A program made the position numbers and the translations under genes. 64,000 nt of DNA from Lactiplantibacillus dongliensis (GTDB lineage Bacteria > Bacillota > Bacilli > Lactobacillales > Lactobacillaceae): NCBI RefSeq assembly GCF_005405105.1, contig NZ_BJDK01000006.1:1-64000 (forward strand). The letters are read 5' to 3'. Of the stretch, positions 1-10,976 are shown in pieces. The notes under the pieces were generated by a model. That model was not told where the DNA came from. It did not search any database and saw only the letters and a list, made by a program, of their open reading frames with translations. How positions within the stretch are numbered: position 1 is the first letter of the stretch; the number at the start of each line of letters is the position of its first letter.

Positions 1-85
1 CCTCCCCTGTAGATTGGATTTAGTATACCATATTTAGCTTTCTTGGGGAACGTACGTTTCGATAAAAACTATTAAATACTGGCAT

Positions 86-222
86 TCATCCCGCGATTAA
101 AATCGCAGGTTTTCTGCTTGGTTTTTAATAAAAACCATTGGCTCAGTATTATTCTGGATGATCAAGTCAGCGATGCGGAACTCTTACAACGATTAGCAGT
201 TAGTTACGACTTAGCTCATTAA
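86..222 (+). pseudogene. Remnant of a MmcQ/YjbR-family gene (C-terminal fragment)
   Basis: A short open stretch ends at the TAA at 220-222 and encodes NKNHWLSIILDD followed by DAELLQRLAVSYDL. This resembles the C-terminal end of small MmcQ/YjbR-family proteins, which typically finish with an NKxHW segment, an LDG-like turn and a final SYDL. Upstream, the frame closes at an in-frame stop near position 85, and the residues before NKNHW do not look like the family. The fragment therefore seems to be a decayed 3' end rather than a gene cut by the window edge. The function is not recoverable. The family match is from memory of its motifs and is moderate at best. Confidence 0.4.
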
Positions 223-243
223 GTTTAGTCAACTGTAATCGAC

Positions 244-285
244 AAAAAACGAGCCGGAGATTGCATTATCTCTGACTCGTTTTTT
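244..285. terminator. Bidirectional intrinsic terminator
   Basis: The arms AAAAAACGAG and CTCGTTTTTT flank a GAGAT/ATCTC inner stem. A-tract and T-tract at the two ends suit termination in both directions, between the remnant on the plus strand and the whiA operon on the minus strand. Confidence 0.75.
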
Positions 286-485
286 GATTTTAGCTGATGT
301 ATTTAACTAAAAATCGAAATTAATAGCTAAATTTTTTAACACACATATTAGCACTGGGCGGACTGGATAACGCTCAACGATGCAATTTCACTTGGCTGAG
401 GAGTCCCTAGTAAAAGCTAAGCTTGCAAAATCACCACGTTTCAGCGTCAGTCCCGACTAACCGTAGCGACAAGTTACCCCAGATA
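286..485. other. Intergenic stretch downstream of whiA, no gene recognised
   Basis: About 200 bases between the terminator and the whiA stop. The proximal part is AT-rich and the rest is of ordinary composition. I see no ORF with a ribosome binding site, no stable hairpin with a T-tract and no promoter that I would defend. Confidence 0.5.
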
Positions 486-1424
486 TTAAGCATCTTTACG
501 CTGTTGTAAGCCCTCAGCGAATCGATTAATCTTGCGTAACCGGTGATTGATACCGGATTTAGAAATCGGGCCACCGGGGACTAAAGTTCCGAGTTCTTTC
601 AAGCTAACTTCCCGATGTTCCAATCGCGTCACGGCCACTTCTTGTAACTTCGGTGGCAATTGCTTTAACCCAACCGTTGCATCAATCAACAAGATATTCT
701 CAATCTGCCGACTAGACGCATTAGCGACTTTATCCATATTGGCATTTTCACAGTTCACTAATCGATTGACTGAATTGCGCATATCACGCATGATACGGAC
801 ATCTTCAAACTTCAACATTCCTGTTGTGGCACCAATCAACGACAAAAAGTCCGCAATCTTTTCAGCTTCCTTGATGTACGTGATAAAGCCGCCCCGCCGA
901 TCGGTAGTTCGTGAGTTCAAGCCGTACTGATTCATCATTTCAGAAATCATCTTATTATGTTCTTCATATAGTGAATAGATTTCCAGATGATAACGTGACG
1001 TTTCCGGATTGTTTACTGAACCGCCAGCTAAAAAGGCGCCCCGTAAATAAGAACGTACGGCCGCATCGTCCGTTAAGACTTCGGTCGGCGCCACTTCAAT
1101 AATTTGAAAATCCTTTAAAATACCTAGATCAGCTAAGACCATTTCAGTCCCAGTCTTGAGGCGCACGATGTACAGGTTATTTTTATTTAATTTCATTTTG
1201 CGACGCACGATTAACTCACTGGTCACATCATAAAATTGCTTTAATAACCGATAGATACGCCGCGCGATAGCTGGATTTTCGGTCTGGATATTCAAGATGA
1301 AATGATGATTAGCTAGACTAATCGTCCCGTTCATTCGAATCAAAGCCATCAGTTCGGCTTTAGCATTCTCGCGATGGACAGCGAGGTTGGTTAGTTCTTT
1401 TTTAACTTCACTGGCGTATGACAT
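486..1424 (-). CDS. whiA: WhiA, DNA-binding regulator / division-associated protein
   Basis: WhiA combines an N-terminal domain related to LAGLIDADG homing endonucleases with a C-terminal helix-turn-helix. In Firmicutes it affects cell division and chromosome segregation. The 312-residue length is standard. The N-terminus [14 protein letters not shown] and the [15 protein letters not shown] segment near residue 130 are hallmark features of the endonuclease-like part. The HTH lies in the last 90 residues (around [16 protein letters not shown]). It is the last gene of a rapZ-yvcK-whiA operon, 11 bases after yvcK, the order conserved in Bacillus and lactobacilli. AGGAGGA-type SD spacing supports the ATG at 1424. 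Confidence 0.96.
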   Translation of the reverse strand: MSYASEVKKELTNLAVHRENAKAELMALIRMNGTISLANHHFILNIQTENPAIARRIYRLLKQFYDVTSELIVRRKMKLNKNNLYIVRLKTGTEMVLADLGILKDFQIIEVAPTEVLTDDAAVRSYLRGAFLAGGSVNNPETSRYHLEIYSLYEEHNKMISEMMNQYGLNSRTTDRRGGFITYIKEAEKIADFLSLIGATTGMLKFEDVRIMRDMRNSVNRLVNCENANMDKVANASSRQIENILLIDATVGLKQLPPKLQEVAVTRLEHREVSLKELGTLVPGGPISKSGINHRLRKINRFAEGLQQRKDA

Positions 1425-1435
1425 GGGTGTTCCTC

Positions 1436-2437
1436 CTAACGTAAAATATCGGAATGGCCGACCAGATTCATCAATTCGGCAACGACTTGATCGCCATTAT
1501 GAAAGGCACCGTTGTCCCGTAACTTCAAAAAGTTCGATGAAATGACCTTGCAGCCTTGATCCCGTAATCCCCGGAAGTCATGACTGACTTGCCGTGAGAC
1601 TTCATTGAACTTATGGAAATCCATATAATTATCCGGCACTTTTTCCGTATTCACTAACACGGTATTGATAAAGTTCTCACCTAAATGGCGGTTTAAGACC
1701 CGCACGTGATCGGCATCCGAAAAGTTATCGGTTTCCCCTTTTTGCGTCATGATATTACAAATATAAACGACTTCCGCATCCGATTCGCAGACGGCGCGCC
1801 CGATATTATCAATCGTCAAGTTCGGTAGGATACTAGTAAACAAACTTCCGGGGCCTAAGACAATCTGATCAGCCGCCATAATGGCATCAATCACTGGTTG
1901 GACGGCTACCGGACGCTGACCACTTTTATCCGTCACCCAAACACGATCAAGTGATTTATGAGCGGCAGTAATCTCCGCTTCACCAACCAACTCAGAACCA
2001 TCCTTAAACTTACCATGCAACGTTAACGCTTCATTAGCCGCTGGATAGACATGCCCGTCAACGTCCATCATCCGCGACAATTCTTGGACCGCATCAAAGA
2101 CCCCTGACTTCATCTCTGTCAGCGCCGCAATAATTAAATTGCCAATCGCATGCCCGGCAAAGAATTGATCATCGCCCTGGAAGCGGTATTGGAAAATGTC
2201 TTTGTAAAGATGTGGTAAATTCGACAAGGCCACCATGACATTTCGAATATCACCAGGTGGCACCACATTCACATAATTACGAATAATGCCTGAAGAACCC
2301 CCATCATCGGCCACCGTTACCACCGCAGTAATATCAACATCTTGCTTACGCAAGCCATTGAGGACGACTGGCAACCCAGTCCCCCCGCCAATCACTACGA
2401 TTTTAGGCCGTTGGGTCTTAAACGTATATTTTCTCAT
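1436..2437 (-). CDS. yvcK: YvcK/CofD-like gluconeogenesis and morphology factor
   Basis: The protein is 333 residues, normal for YvcK. It carries the [10 protein letters not shown] nucleotide-binding motif near residues 14-23, [11 protein letters not shown] near residue 40 and VPPGDIRN near residue 60, all typical of the CofD-like fold that binds UDP-sugars. In Bacillus the family is needed for growth on gluconeogenic carbon sources and for correct localisation of a penicillin-binding protein. Its start codon overlaps the rapZ stop by 4 bases, so the two are probably translationally coupled. Confidence 0.95.
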   Translation of the reverse strand: MRKYTFKTQRPKIVVIGGGTGLPVVLNGLRKQDVDITAVVTVADDGGSSGIIRNYVNVVPPGDIRNVMVALSNLPHLYKDIFQYRFQGDDQFFAGHAIGNLIIAALTEMKSGVFDAVQELSRMMDVDGHVYPAANEALTLHGKFKDGSELVGEAEITAAHKSLDRVWVTDKSGQRPVAVQPVIDAIMAADQIVLGPGSLFTSILPNLTIDNIGRAVCESDAEVVYICNIMTQKGETDNFSDADHVRVLNRHLGENFINTVLVNTEKVPDNYMDFHKFNEVSRQVSHDFRGLRDQGCKVISSNFLKLRDNGAFHNGDQVVAELMNLVGHSDILR

Positions 2438-3318
2438 GAGCGATTAACTGTTTCCTTCCGTTTTTCCACATCGCGGTGACTGATATGGACTTTATAGTCT
2501 TTAGCTAAAGCTTCACCAATTCGTTTGGTCAATGCAACTGAGCGGTGTTGACCACCGGTACATCCAATCGCAATCGTCAAACTGGTCTTACCTTCCTCTT
2601 CATAACCAGGCATAATACTTTGCAACATGCCTAAGAATTGTTGGTAGAACTTTTCCGTCGCTGGTTGTGACATCACATAATCGTAGACTGGTTTATCCAG
2701 CCCGGTTTGATACTTCAACTCGGGGATATAGTAAGGGTTGGGCAAGAAGCGCACATCCATGACGATATCCGCATCGATTGGCAACCCGTATTTAAAGCCG
2801 AATGACAACATCTCAATATGAAATGTCTCATCGGCGCTAGTTTCAAATTTATCAAAGATTGATTCACGTAATTCACGCGGCGTTAACGTCGTGGTATCAA
2901 TGACGTAAGACGCGCGATCTTTTAATGGCGCTAACAAGTCGCGTTCTTTGCGAACCCCGTCCATAATACGACCTTCCATCGCTAATGGATGGGCGCGCCG
3001 CGTTTCTTTGTAGCGCGACACTAATTCTTCATTCGAAGCATCTAAAAAGATAATCTTCACGGATACAAAATCCGTATTGTCCAAGTTCGCTAACATATCG
3101 ATAATTTCATCATAGAACGCGCGTGACCGTAAATCGATCACTAACGCGACTTTGTCGATTTTACCGGATTCTTCAACTAGCTCGGAGAATTTTGGCAACA
3201 AAGCCGGGGGCATATTATCGATACAAAAATAACCTAGGTCCTCAAAGCTCTGAACGGCGACGGTTTTTCCGGCCCCGCTCATGCCTGAAATAATGACCAA
3301 TTGCAATGATTCTGCCAT
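2434..3318 (-). CDS. rapZ: RapZ/YvcJ, RNase adapter-type P-loop nucleotidase
   Basis: The 294-residue protein has a Walker A motif GMSGAGKT at residues 12-19 and the C-terminal [10 protein letters not shown] motif of the RapZ family. These proteins bind nucleotides. In Enterobacteria RapZ tunes glucosamine-6-phosphate synthesis through small RNAs, and in Bacillus the homologue YvcJ affects competence. The frame is open to 3363, but I place the start at 3318 because AAAGGAG sits about 13 bases upstream and because the family begins immediately before the P-loop. First gene of the rapZ-yvcK-whiA operon. Confidence 0.94.
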   Translation of the reverse strand: MAESLQLVIISGMSGAGKTVAVQSFEDLGYFCIDNMPPALLPKFSELVEESGKIDKVALVIDLRSRAFYDEIIDMLANLDNTDFVSVKIIFLDASNEELVSRYKETRRAHPLAMEGRIMDGVRKERDLLAPLKDRASYVIDTTTLTPRELRESIFDKFETSADETFHIEMLSFGFKYGLPIDADIVMDVRFLPNPYYIPELKYQTGLDKPVYDYVMSQPATEKFYQQFLGMLQSIMPGYEEEGKTSLTIAIGCTGGQHRSVALTKRIGEALAKDYKVHISHRDVEKRKETVNRS

Positions 3319-3414
3319 AGTTTTAGTTGCTCCTTTTGAACATATTGTTGGTAAGTATAGCATACCGGGTGTGTCTTTTCTAGTTTACGACTTATTTCCG
3401 CGTCGCTAAGCACT

Positions 3415-3448
3415 AAAAATGGACTAAAACCCATCAGTTCTAGTCCAT
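3415..3448 (-). terminator. Intrinsic terminator after the DUF308 gene
   Basis: On the minus strand ATGGACTA pairs with TTAGTCCAT across a 12-base loop and is followed by a short T-rich run. It lies just past the stop of the 3478-4032 gene. Confidence 0.65.
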
Positions 3449-3477
3449 CGTTAACTCATTAACTTAACTAAGCAACC

Positions 3478-4032
3478 TTAATCTCGCCGGGCAAACGCAA
3501 TCAAGATCGCGTTGATACCAAAAACGGCAAAATAGAAACTGACTAACACATTGAATGAGAACGCCGCCACTAATGGGTTGAAGAGTAGCATGATTGCTAA
3601 AATCAAACTAACCACGTCTAAGATGACCGACAAAATGAAGTAGCCCATCCCAAAAGTTCGTAAGTGTGACGCCACTACCAAACGTTCAATGGAGTCAATC
3701 AAGAACCAAAAAGCAAAGATATAGCCTAAAACAACGATGCCAGTTGGCGCATGGAATAAGAACAGCAATCCCACTAGAATATCAATAATCGCAAAAACTA
3801 ATGCAAAGTTGGCCCGTAAGCCGGTTTCACGTTGCAACTTGGTATAACCGCCAATCGTGGTAATCCCACTAATAATCGCGGCAATCGCGAATAGGAAAAC
3901 CAAACTTAGCAACGCCGCTTGGGGTTGTTTGGCAACAAAGTATGCGGCAATCAGGAAGACGACCCCCGTCATAAACTCGGTCCAGTCAAATCCCCAACGA
4001 TGATCATTAAACATAAACGACAACATCTCCAA
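3478..4032 (-). CDS. HdeD/DUF308-family small membrane protein
   Basis: A 184-residue, very hydrophobic protein with about six predicted membrane helices in closely spaced pairs. The pattern of helix pairs with GxxxxxGxxxL spacing and a central IVVLGYIFAFWFLIDSIER segment matches the DUF308 (HdeD-like) family. HdeD is linked to acid resistance in E. coli, but the role in lactobacilli is unknown. It stands alone with its own terminator. Confidence 0.75.
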   Translation of the reverse strand: MEMLSFMFNDHRWGFDWTEFMTGVVFLIAAYFVAKQPQAALLSLVFLFAIAAIISGITTIGGYTKLQRETGLRANFALVFAIIDILVGLLFLFHAPTGIVVLGYIFAFWFLIDSIERLVVASHLRTFGMGYFILSVILDVVSLILAIMLLFNPLVAAFSFNVLVSFYFAVFGINAILIAFARRD

Positions 4033-4118
4033 TTTTCTTTAACTCAATCATACCAGTAAATGAAAGAGTTTCCAATTTTTCCAAAATAACTTTTAGCCGA
4101 TTGAAATTTCAATTAGCT

Positions 4119-4430
4119 TTAATCGAATTTAACGGCAGTTCCATAAGCGGCAACGGACTGAATATCCGTGCCAATCGAGCCAGAATCAAAACGCATCATC
4201 ACCACTGCATCAGCGCCCATGGCCGTCGCATTCGTTTTGAGGCGTTCAATCGACGCTTGTCGCGCTTCATTTAACATCTTCGTATAGTCCTTGACTTCAC
4301 CGCCAACAACATTTTTTAACGAAGCCCCAATATCACGAAAAACATTTTTAGACTGCGTGGTCACCCCAAAGACTTCCCCAATAATTGTATAGGTTTGGCC
4401 TGGAATATGTTCAGTTGTGGTTACTAACAT
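4119..4430 (-). CDS. YbjQ-family (DUF74) small protein
   Basis: A 103-residue protein that begins [11 protein letters not shown] and has the conserved [13 protein letters not shown], [15 protein letters not shown] and AYGTAVKF segments of the YbjQ family, which forms pentamers. Its cellular function is not established. The frame opens at 4439, but AGAGG is directly adjacent to that ATG and is 9 bases from the ATG at 4430, so I chose 4430. Confidence 0.88.
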   Translation of the reverse strand: MLVTTTEHIPGQTYTIIGEVFGVTTQSKNVFRDIGASLKNVVGGEVKDYTKMLNEARQASIERLKTNATAMGADAVVMMRFDSGSIGTDIQSVAAYGTAVKFD

Positions 4431-4541
4431 CGCGATCATCCTCTTTTCAAATTAGTTTAACTTCTTAAATATACCGATGTTTCGACTTAACCGCAAGCGA
4501 TTTCATTTTGATCTACCGCCCCCAAAAAACGGGGCACAAAA

Positions 4542-4597
4542 GGCGGCTGGTTCCTAATCATCGTCGAGAAGATCGAATGATTGGGGCCTGAAGCCGC
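4542..4597. repeat. Imperfect inverted repeat downstream of argH
   Basis: CCTAATCAT and ATGATTGGGG face each other across about 15 bases. GGCGGCT and AGCCGC extend the helix outward with mismatches. There is no T-tract at either end, so it is not an obvious terminator. It could be a decayed mobile hairpin or a structured RNA. Confidence 0.4.
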
Positions 4598-4626
4598 ACG
4601 TTTCAACTAGACCTATTCAACGCCAC

Positions 4627-4658
4627 AAAAAAGAGCCTGGGCGGTTATCCCAGACTCC
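4627..4658 (-). terminator. Intrinsic terminator of argGH
   Basis: On the minus strand GAGTCTGGG pairs with CCCAGGCTC and is followed by six T residues, about 30 bases after the argH stop. Confidence 0.8.
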
Positions 4659-4690
4659 ACAATATCAATGGTCAAATTGATAAACAAGTT

Positions 4691-6097
4691 TTAAGCTTCG
4701 CTGTTAAGCGACTGGTACTGCGCTAATTGTTGATTAGCCCGTTTGAGTTCGGCCTTGATCTGATCAAAACCCGTCCCGCCCAAGGAATGCCGCCGTTCAA
4801 CGGCTACCTTAGCATCCAGATCATGATAGACATCTTCGTCAATTAATGGCGAGATTGCTTTGTATTCACTCAACGGAATATCCTGTAACGGCCGATTCTG
4901 CTTCAAGCCATCCAAGACCAGCTTACCCACAATCGCATGGGCTTGGCGGAATGGAATCCCCTTATTGGCTAAATAATCAGCCAATTCCGTGGCATTTGAG
5001 AAATCGTTTGTCGTGGCATTAGCCATGCGCTCTTCATTAACCGTTAACGTCGCCAACATCCCCGTAAAGACATGGAGACTAGTTAAAATCGTATTAACAG
5101 TATCAAAGGCGCCCTCTTTGTCTTCTTGTAGATCCTTGTTATAAGCTAACGGGATCGCCTTCATGACTGTCAATAAGCCCATCAAGTTTCCGTAGACCCG
5201 CCCAGATTTACCACGAATTAATTCCGCCATATCTGGATTCTTCTTTTGCGGCATAATTGAACTCCCAGTTGAGAATTGATCACTCAAACTCAAGTATTTG
5301 AATTCATAGCTACTCCAAGAAACAATCTCTTCACAAAACCGTGAGAGGTGCATCATTAAGATTGACGCATTACTCAAGAACTCTAAAACAAAGTCCCGGT
5401 CAGAAACGGCATCCAGACTATTATGGTAAACCTGACTAAAACCTAATAACTTAGCACTATATTCCCGGTCAATTGGGAAAGTCGTGCCGGCTAATGCTGC
5501 GGCCCCTAATGGCGAAATATCTGTATGTTGCTTATTGAATTCAAACCGTTCCATATCACGCTTAAACATCTGGTAGTAAGCCAACAAGTAATGGGCGTAC
5601 GAAATCGGTTGCGCATGTTGCAAATGGGTATACCCTGGCATGATTGTTTCCACATTTTCGCTGGCTTTATTGACCAGCACCGTCTCCAAATCATGCAAAC
5701 GATCTAAAACCTTAGGCAATTGGTGCTTCATATATAAATGGAAATCCGTTGCCACTTGGTCATTCCGCGAACGCGCCGTATGCAACTTCCCAGCAACGGG
5801 ACCAATCTCATCGGTTAATAAGGCTTCAATATTCATATGAATATCTTCATTAACCGTTGAAAAATGCAACTCACCAGCTTTTAATTGTTGTTCTAACTTT
5901 TCCAAACCAGCCACGATTTGATCGACATCGGCAGCATCTAAAATACCGGTCTGCTTTAACATCTTAACGTGCGCTAATGAACCCGTGATATCTTCCGCAG
6001 CTAGTAATTGGTCAAACCCAATTGAAGCCCCAAATTCATCAACGTACTTGGCACCGGTCTCGGTGAACCGGCCACCCCATAATTTGCCCGTACTCAT
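4691..6097 (-). CDS. argH: Argininosuccinate lyase
   Basis: ArgH splits argininosuccinate into arginine and fumarate, the last step of arginine synthesis. The 468-residue length and the fumarase-superfamily signature [12 protein letters not shown] around residue 280 identify it. The N-terminus [13 protein letters not shown] is typical of the family, and [10 protein letters not shown] near residue 105 forms part of the active site. Its ATG overlaps the argG stop by one base (TAATG), pointing to translational coupling. Confidence 0.98.
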   Translation of the reverse strand: MSTGKLWGGRFTETGAKYVDEFGASIGFDQLLAAEDITGSLAHVKMLKQTGILDAADVDQIVAGLEKLEQQLKAGELHFSTVNEDIHMNIEALLTDEIGPVAGKLHTARSRNDQVATDFHLYMKHQLPKVLDRLHDLETVLVNKASENVETIMPGYTHLQHAQPISYAHYLLAYYQMFKRDMERFEFNKQHTDISPLGAAALAGTTFPIDREYSAKLLGFSQVYHNSLDAVSDRDFVLEFLSNASILMMHLSRFCEEIVSWSSYEFKYLSLSDQFSTGSSIMPQKKNPDMAELIRGKSGRVYGNLMGLLTVMKAIPLAYNKDLQEDKEGAFDTVNTILTSLHVFTGMLATLTVNEERMANATTNDFSNATELADYLANKGIPFRQAHAIVGKLVLDGLKQNRPLQDIPLSEYKAISPLIDEDVYHDLDAKVAVERRHSLGGTGFDQIKAELKRANQQLAQYQSLNSEA

Positions 6098-7332
6098 TAG
6101 GCATGTTCCTTGGTTGACTTAGCTTCGGCTTGAGCCTTAGCTTGCACTTGGGCGTTAACTTGAGTTGGTAAGCCCCAAAGCTTGATAAACCCAACGGCAG
6201 CTTGTTGATCGAATTCGTCAGCGGCCGTGTAAGTGGCTAAGTTCTGGTCATATAAGGAGTTCGGTGACTTCCGACCTTCTGTAATGACATTGCCTTTGAA
6301 GAGTTGGACCCGAACCACACCGTTAACAACTTGTTGCGTCTGCTTCAAGAAGGCCAACATGGCGTCCATCAATGGTGAGAACCAGAGACCGTTATAAATC
6401 GTATCGGCTAATTTTTGTTCAATAATTGGCTTGAAATGCGCTAATTCCCGTTCGAATGTCAAATCTTCCAAATCTTTGTGCGCCTTTAATAAGACCGTTG
6501 CGGCTGGTGCTTCATAGACTTCCCGGGACTTGATACCGACTAACCGGTTTTCAATATGGTCGATCCGGCCAATCCCATGTTCACCAGCAATCTTATCCAA
6601 CTTAATGATTAAGTCAGCTAAGTTCAGCTGTTCACCATCTAGCGCTACCGGTACTCCGGCTTCAAATGTAATTTGTAACGTGGTTGGCGTATCAGGCGTA
6701 TCCGCTAAAGCTGCTGTCCGATCGAACGCATCGGCAGGGGCGCCTTCCCAAGGATCTTCTAAAATCCCACATTCGTTAGCCCGGCCCCATAAGTTTTCAT
6801 CAATCGAGTAAGGGCTGTCCAAGTTAATCGGTACTGGAATATTATGCTTCTTAGCATAATCAATTTCTTCTTCACGTGACCAGTGCCAGTCACGAACTGG
6901 GGCTTCAATCTTAATATCTGGGGCTAAGGCATGAATGGCCACTTCAAAACGAACTTGGTCGTTACCTTTACCGGTACAACCGTGCGCAATCGCAACGGCG
7001 TGTTCTTGCTTCGCTAAGGTCACTAACTTCTTAGCAATCAAAGGCCGTGACAACGCCGATACTAATGGATATTCACCTTCATATAACGTATGCCCTTGTA
7101 AGGCAATTAAAGCATATTCTTCAGCGAATTCTTGCTTGGCATCGATCATGTATGACGCCACCGCCCCTAATTTCAAGGCCTTGGCTTTGATTGCATCCAT
7201 ATCTTTACCTTCACCAACATCAACGCCACAAGCAATAACGTCGTAACCTTTGTCAGCTAACCAACTAATTGCCACTGACGTATCTAAACCACCAGAATAA
7301 GCGAGAATAATTTTATCATTTTGTTTGACCAT
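6097..7332 (-). CDS. argG: Argininosuccinate synthase
   Basis: ArgG condenses citrulline and aspartate with ATP. The PP-loop [10 protein letters not shown] at residues 11-20 binds ATP. The [13 protein letters not shown] segment is the citrulline/aspartate region. The 411-residue length is normal. It is the first gene of argGH and is preceded by a promoter with a nearby ARG box. The C-terminal tail is rich in Ala, Gln and Lys and looks dispensable. Confidence 0.98.
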   Translation of the reverse strand: MVKQNDKIILAYSGGLDTSVAISWLADKGYDVIACGVDVGEGKDMDAIKAKALKLGAVASYMIDAKQEFAEEYALIALQGHTLYEGEYPLVSALSRPLIAKKLVTLAKQEHAVAIAHGCTGKGNDQVRFEVAIHALAPDIKIEAPVRDWHWSREEEIDYAKKHNIPVPINLDSPYSIDENLWGRANECGILEDPWEGAPADAFDRTAALADTPDTPTTLQITFEAGVPVALDGEQLNLADLIIKLDKIAGEHGIGRIDHIENRLVGIKSREVYEAPAATVLLKAHKDLEDLTFERELAHFKPIIEQKLADTIYNGLWFSPLMDAMLAFLKQTQQVVNGVVRVQLFKGNVITEGRKSPNSLYDQNLATYTAADEFDQQAAVGFIKLWGLPTQVNAQVQAKAQAEAKSTKEHA

Positions 7333-7377
7333 TGACTTGTACCTCCAAAATTTATTGTCGAATTTCTCAATGACAGT

Positions 7378-7406
7378 ATCGTACCACCTGATTTAACTTT
7401 ATGCAA
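7378..7406 (-). promoter_or_regulatory. Predicted argGH promoter
   Basis: On the minus strand, TTGCAT (7401-7406) and TACGAT (7378-7383) are separated by exactly 17 bases, about 45 bases upstream of the argG ATG. Confidence 0.65.
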
Positions 7407-7451
7407 TGTTTTTCGAGTAATATTCGTATTTTTCAAAATATTCAGTCTTTT

Positions 7452-7469
7452 ATTGCATTTTTATACATT
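7452..7469 (-). promoter_or_regulatory. Candidate ARG box (ArgR operator) upstream of argG
   Basis: AATGTATAAAAATGCAAT on the minus strand matches 16 of the 18 positions of the general ARG-box pattern TNTGNATWWWWATNCANA. It lies about 50 bases upstream of the predicted -35. The surrounding DNA is AT-rich with further half-site-like TGAATAT motifs, so cooperative binding of an arginine repressor hexamer is plausible. Confidence 0.6.
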
Positions 7470-7510
7470 TATACAGTATTTTTTGTATTTAGCGTCTCAT
7501 TTTAGACCGC

Positions 7511-7545
7511 AAAAAAGCGTTATACCCGGTTGGATATAACGCTTT
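7511..7545 (-). terminator. Intrinsic terminator of luxS
   Basis: AAAGCGTTATA and TATAACGCTTT form an 11-bp perfect stem with a 10-base loop. A T-run follows on the minus strand. Confidence 0.88.
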
Positions 7546-7576
7546 GATTAGTAATCTCTAATTTTTCAGTTGACCC

Positions 7577-8053
7577 TTATTCAACGACTTTCCGGACGAA
7601 TGGATCGGAGGAAATGCCTTGAGACAAGATCAATTTAGCCCATTCTTTAGCTGAGAATAAGGAATGGTCTTTGTAATTCCCACAGCTATCGATGGTCGTT
7701 CCTTGCACATCAGACCACTTAGCTGGGCCAGCGATGAATTCTAAGGAAGACTTCAATGCTTTGGCCACTTCTTCCGTACTGTGTTCACCCCAAGTAATCA
7801 AATGGAACCCAGTCCGGCAGCCGAATGGTGAACAGTCAATCACGCCGTCCATCCGGTCACGCAATAAACCAGCCAACATATGTTCAATCGTATGCAAACC
7901 AGCCGTATCAATGGCAGTCTTGTTAGGTTGAACTAACCGTAAATCAAAGTTGGTGATGGCATCGCCCTGAGGACCATGTTCCACCGTGATTTTACGAACA
8001 TAAGGTGCTAAAACTTTCGTATGATCTAATGTAAAACTTTCTACTTTAGCCAT
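7577..8053 (-). CDS. luxS: S-ribosylhomocysteine lyase LuxS
   Basis: LuxS cleaves S-ribosylhomocysteine to homocysteine and DPD, the precursor of autoinducer-2. At 158 residues it has the standard length. The metal site is visible as H54 and H58 in HTIEH plus C124 in SCGNYKDHS. The catalytic residues are E57 and the cysteine C79 in [11 protein letters not shown]. It is monocistronic with its own terminator, 62 bases downstream of uvrA. Confidence 0.98.
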   Translation of the reverse strand: MAKVESFTLDHTKVLAPYVRKITVEHGPQGDAITNFDLRLVQPNKTAIDTAGLHTIEHMLAGLLRDRMDGVIDCSPFGCRTGFHLITWGEHSTEEVAKALKSSLEFIAGPAKWSDVQGTTIDSCGNYKDHSLFSAKEWAKLILSQGISSDPFVRKVVE

Positions 8054-8115
8054 TCAAAAAACACTCCTCTATTTAGATAATCAGTTAACAAGTCTAGTGT
8101 AGCACAACTCCGACG

Positions 8116-10965
8116 TTATTTGGCAGCCGCCATGCGCGCCCGGTCCCGTTCTAGTACCGGCTTCAAATACTGCCCGGTATAACTTTCAGGCACTGCCGCA
8201 ATGGCTTCGGGGGTCCCAGTTGCAATGACCGTTCCGCCACCAGCACCACCTTCTGGCCCTAAATCAATCAAATAATCGGCGGACTTCACAACATCTAAGT
8301 TATGTTCAATAATCAAAACGGTATTACCAGCATCGACTAAGCGTTCCAAAACGCCGATCAAGCGCCGAATATCTTCACTATGCAACCCAGTGGTGGGTTC
8401 ATCCAAAATATAGAAGTTCTTCCCTGACTGTTGCTTATGCAATTCAGAAGCCAGCTTCATCCGTTGCGCTTCCCCACCAGAAAGGGTCGTAGCCGGTTGG
8501 CCTAGCTTGACGTAACCCAAGCCAACATCCACTAAAGTTTGTAATTTTCGCCGAATCTTAGGAATCGGTTCAAAGAATTTCAAGGCTTCGGAAGCCGTCA
8601 TCTTTAAGACGTCCGCGATATTCTTGCCTTTATATTCAACTTCCAAGGTTTCAGAATTATATTGCTGACCATGACAGACTTCACACGGCACAAAAACATC
8701 TGGTAAGAAGTTCATTTCAATCTTCAAGATACCATCGCCATGGCAAGCTTCACAACGGCCGCCTTTGATGTTAAAGCTAAAGCGCCCCTTCTGATAGCCC
8801 CGTAGCTTGGCTTCATTGGTTTGGGCAAACAAGTCCCGAATATTGTCAAAGACGCCAGTATAGGTGGCTGGATTACTCCGGGGCGTACGCCCAATCGGAC
8901 TTTGGTCAATATTAACTAACCGTTCGATATTCTTAACACCACTGATGGACTTGTACTTCCCTGGTTTTTCAGAATTATTATTGAGCTTTTGCGCTAAAGC
9001 GCGTTTCAAAATATCGTTAACTAATGTTGACTTACCAGAACCAGAAACCCCTGTCACCACGACGAATTCACCTAATGGAAAATCAACGTCAATCTGCTTG
9101 AGGTTATTTTCAGCTGCCCCAGTAATCCGAATCTTTTTTCCATTACCTTGACGCCGCTCCGTGGGTACCGGAATAAACCGTTTGCCAGCTAAATACTGGC
9201 CAGTTAACGATTTGCGTGACCGGGCCACTTGCTTAGGCGTCCCGGCAGCCATAACTTCACCACCGTTTTCACCCGCACCAGGACCGATATCAATAATATA
9301 ATCAGCTGCCCGCATCGTATCTTCATCATGTTCAACGACAATCAGCGTATTCCCAAGGTCACGCATCTTCTTCAATGAGCTAATTAAGCGGTCATTATCA
9401 CGTTGATGCAACCCAATTGACGGTTCGTCCAAAATGTACAATACCCCAGATAAGTTCGACCCAATCTGTGTCGCTAACCGAATCCGTTGTGCTTCCCCAC
9501 CAGATAAGGTCCGAGCAGCTCGACTTAACGTTAAGTAAGCTAAGCCAACGTTTTGCAAGAACGTCAATCGGTCACGAATTTCTTTTAAGATTGGCTGGGC
9601 TATCACGAGGTCTTTTTCAGATAAAGTCAGCTTTTCAAAGAAGGCTAATTCATCACCAATCGCTTCATCAGAAACGGTCCCGATATGTTCACCGCCGACT
9701 TTAACGGCTAAAGCTTTGCGATTCAACCGGAAGCCATGGCAAGTCTGACATGTGAGTTCAGTCATGTATTTCCGCATCACATCCCGGGTAAAGTCACTGC
9801 TCGTTTCACGATAACGGCGGTCCACATTATTGATGACCCCTTCAAAGACGGCATCGACATCACGAACGCCGCCAAAATCATTTTGATAATGAAAATGGAA
9901 TTGTTTGCCGTCAGAACCGTATAAAACCGTCTGTTGGTCAACCTTGGATAAATCTTCAAATGGAACATCTAACGGAATATCTAATTGTTCACAAGCTTGC
10001 TTGAGCATTTCTGGATAGTATTGCGAACTAATTGGATTCCATGGTGCTAACGCGCCTTCAGCTAAGGTTAAGCTCTTATCTGGAACTACTAAGTCTTCAT
10101 CAACTTCCAACTTCATGCCGAGACCTTCACAGTCAGGACAAGCGCCTTGGGGGGCGTTGAATGAAAACAACCGTGGTTCTAGCTCACCAACTGTAAACCC
10201 ACAAACTGGGCAAGCATAGTGTTCGGAGAAAAGAATCGGGTCGCCGCCAATCACATCAGCAATTGCGTAACCGCCACTCAAACGTAAAGCGGCTTCAAAA
10301 GAATCGAATAACCGTGACCGGTCACCAGGTTTAACCACAATCCGGTCAATCACAATCTCAATCGTATGCTGTTGATTCTTGTTGAGGTCAAAGCTTTCAC
10401 CAATATCATGAATCTCGCCATCCACACGGACCCGGACGAACCCTTCACGCTTAATTTTTTCAAAAATCTTTTTGTGTTCACCTTTTTTTTGCCGCACAAT
10501 CGGTGATAAGATTTGTAACTTCGTCCGTTCCGGCAATTGTTGCACCCGGTCAACCATTTGTTCAACCGTCTGGCTGGCAATTGGCGTCCCATCATTGGGA
10601 CAAATCGGCTGGCCAACACGGGCCCACAACAAACGTAGATAATCATTGATTTCAGTCACCGTTCCGACCGTGGAACGCGGGTTCTTCGACGTTGTCTTTT
10701 GGTCAATCGAAATGGCCGGACTAAGCCCATCAATCGAATCAACATCAGGCTTTTGCATTTGGCCTAAGAATTGCCGAGCATAAGCTGACAAACTTTCAAC
10801 ATAACGCCGTTGCCCTTCCGCGTACAGCGTATCAAACGCCAACGAACTCTTGCCAGAACCGGACAAGCCGGTAATCACGACTAATTTATTACGGGGAATC
10901 GTGACATCAATATTTTTTAAGTTATGGGCGCGTGCGCCGTGAATGATAATTTTATCGTTCGCCAA
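8116..10965 (-). CDS. uvrA: Excinuclease ABC subunit A
   Basis: UvrA is the damage-sensing ATPase of nucleotide excision repair. The 949-residue protein has two ABC modules. The Walker A motifs are GLSGSGKSS near residue 35 and GVSGSGKST near residue 640, and LSGGEAQR appears twice. Paired Cys motifs (CPVCGF with CPDCEG, and CEACHG with CEVCHG) form two zinc modules. It lies 11 bases after uvrB in the same operon and should share the SOS-type promoter upstream of uvrB. Confidence 0.98.
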   Translation of the reverse strand: MANDKIIIHGARAHNLKNIDVTIPRNKLVVITGLSGSGKSSLAFDTLYAEGQRRYVESLSAYARQFLGQMQKPDVDSIDGLSPAISIDQKTTSKNPRSTVGTVTEINDYLRLLWARVGQPICPNDGTPIASQTVEQMVDRVQQLPERTKLQILSPIVRQKKGEHKKIFEKIKREGFVRVRVDGEIHDIGESFDLNKNQQHTIEIVIDRIVVKPGDRSRLFDSFEAALRLSGGYAIADVIGGDPILFSEHYACPVCGFTVGELEPRLFSFNAPQGACPDCEGLGMKLEVDEDLVVPDKSLTLAEGALAPWNPISSQYYPEMLKQACEQLDIPLDVPFEDLSKVDQQTVLYGSDGKQFHFHYQNDFGGVRDVDAVFEGVINNVDRRYRETSSDFTRDVMRKYMTELTCQTCHGFRLNRKALAVKVGGEHIGTVSDEAIGDELAFFEKLTLSEKDLVIAQPILKEIRDRLTFLQNVGLAYLTLSRAARTLSGGEAQRIRLATQIGSNLSGVLYILDEPSIGLHQRDNDRLISSLKKMRDLGNTLIVVEHDEDTMRAADYIIDIGPGAGENGGEVMAAGTPKQVARSRKSLTGQYLAGKRFIPVPTERRQGNGKKIRITGAAENNLKQIDVDFPLGEFVVVTGVSGSGKSTLVNDILKRALAQKLNNNSEKPGKYKSISGVKNIERLVNIDQSPIGRTPRSNPATYTGVFDNIRDLFAQTNEAKLRGYQKGRFSFNIKGGRCEACHGDGILKIEMNFLPDVFVPCEVCHGQQYNSETLEVEYKGKNIADVLKMTASEALKFFEPIPKIRRKLQTLVDVGLGYVKLGQPATTLSGGEAQRMKLASELHKQQSGKNFYILDEPTTGLHSEDIRRLIGVLERLVDAGNTVLIIEHNLDVVKSADYLIDLGPEGGAGGGTVIATGTPEAIAAVPESYTGQYLKPVLERDRARMAAAK

Positions 10966-10976
10966 AGAATTGCCTC

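Noticed and set aside
8864-9151. 95-codon ORF opposite uvrA
   Set aside because: Shadow of the uvrA coding frame, no SD, low-complexity composition typical of antisense frames.
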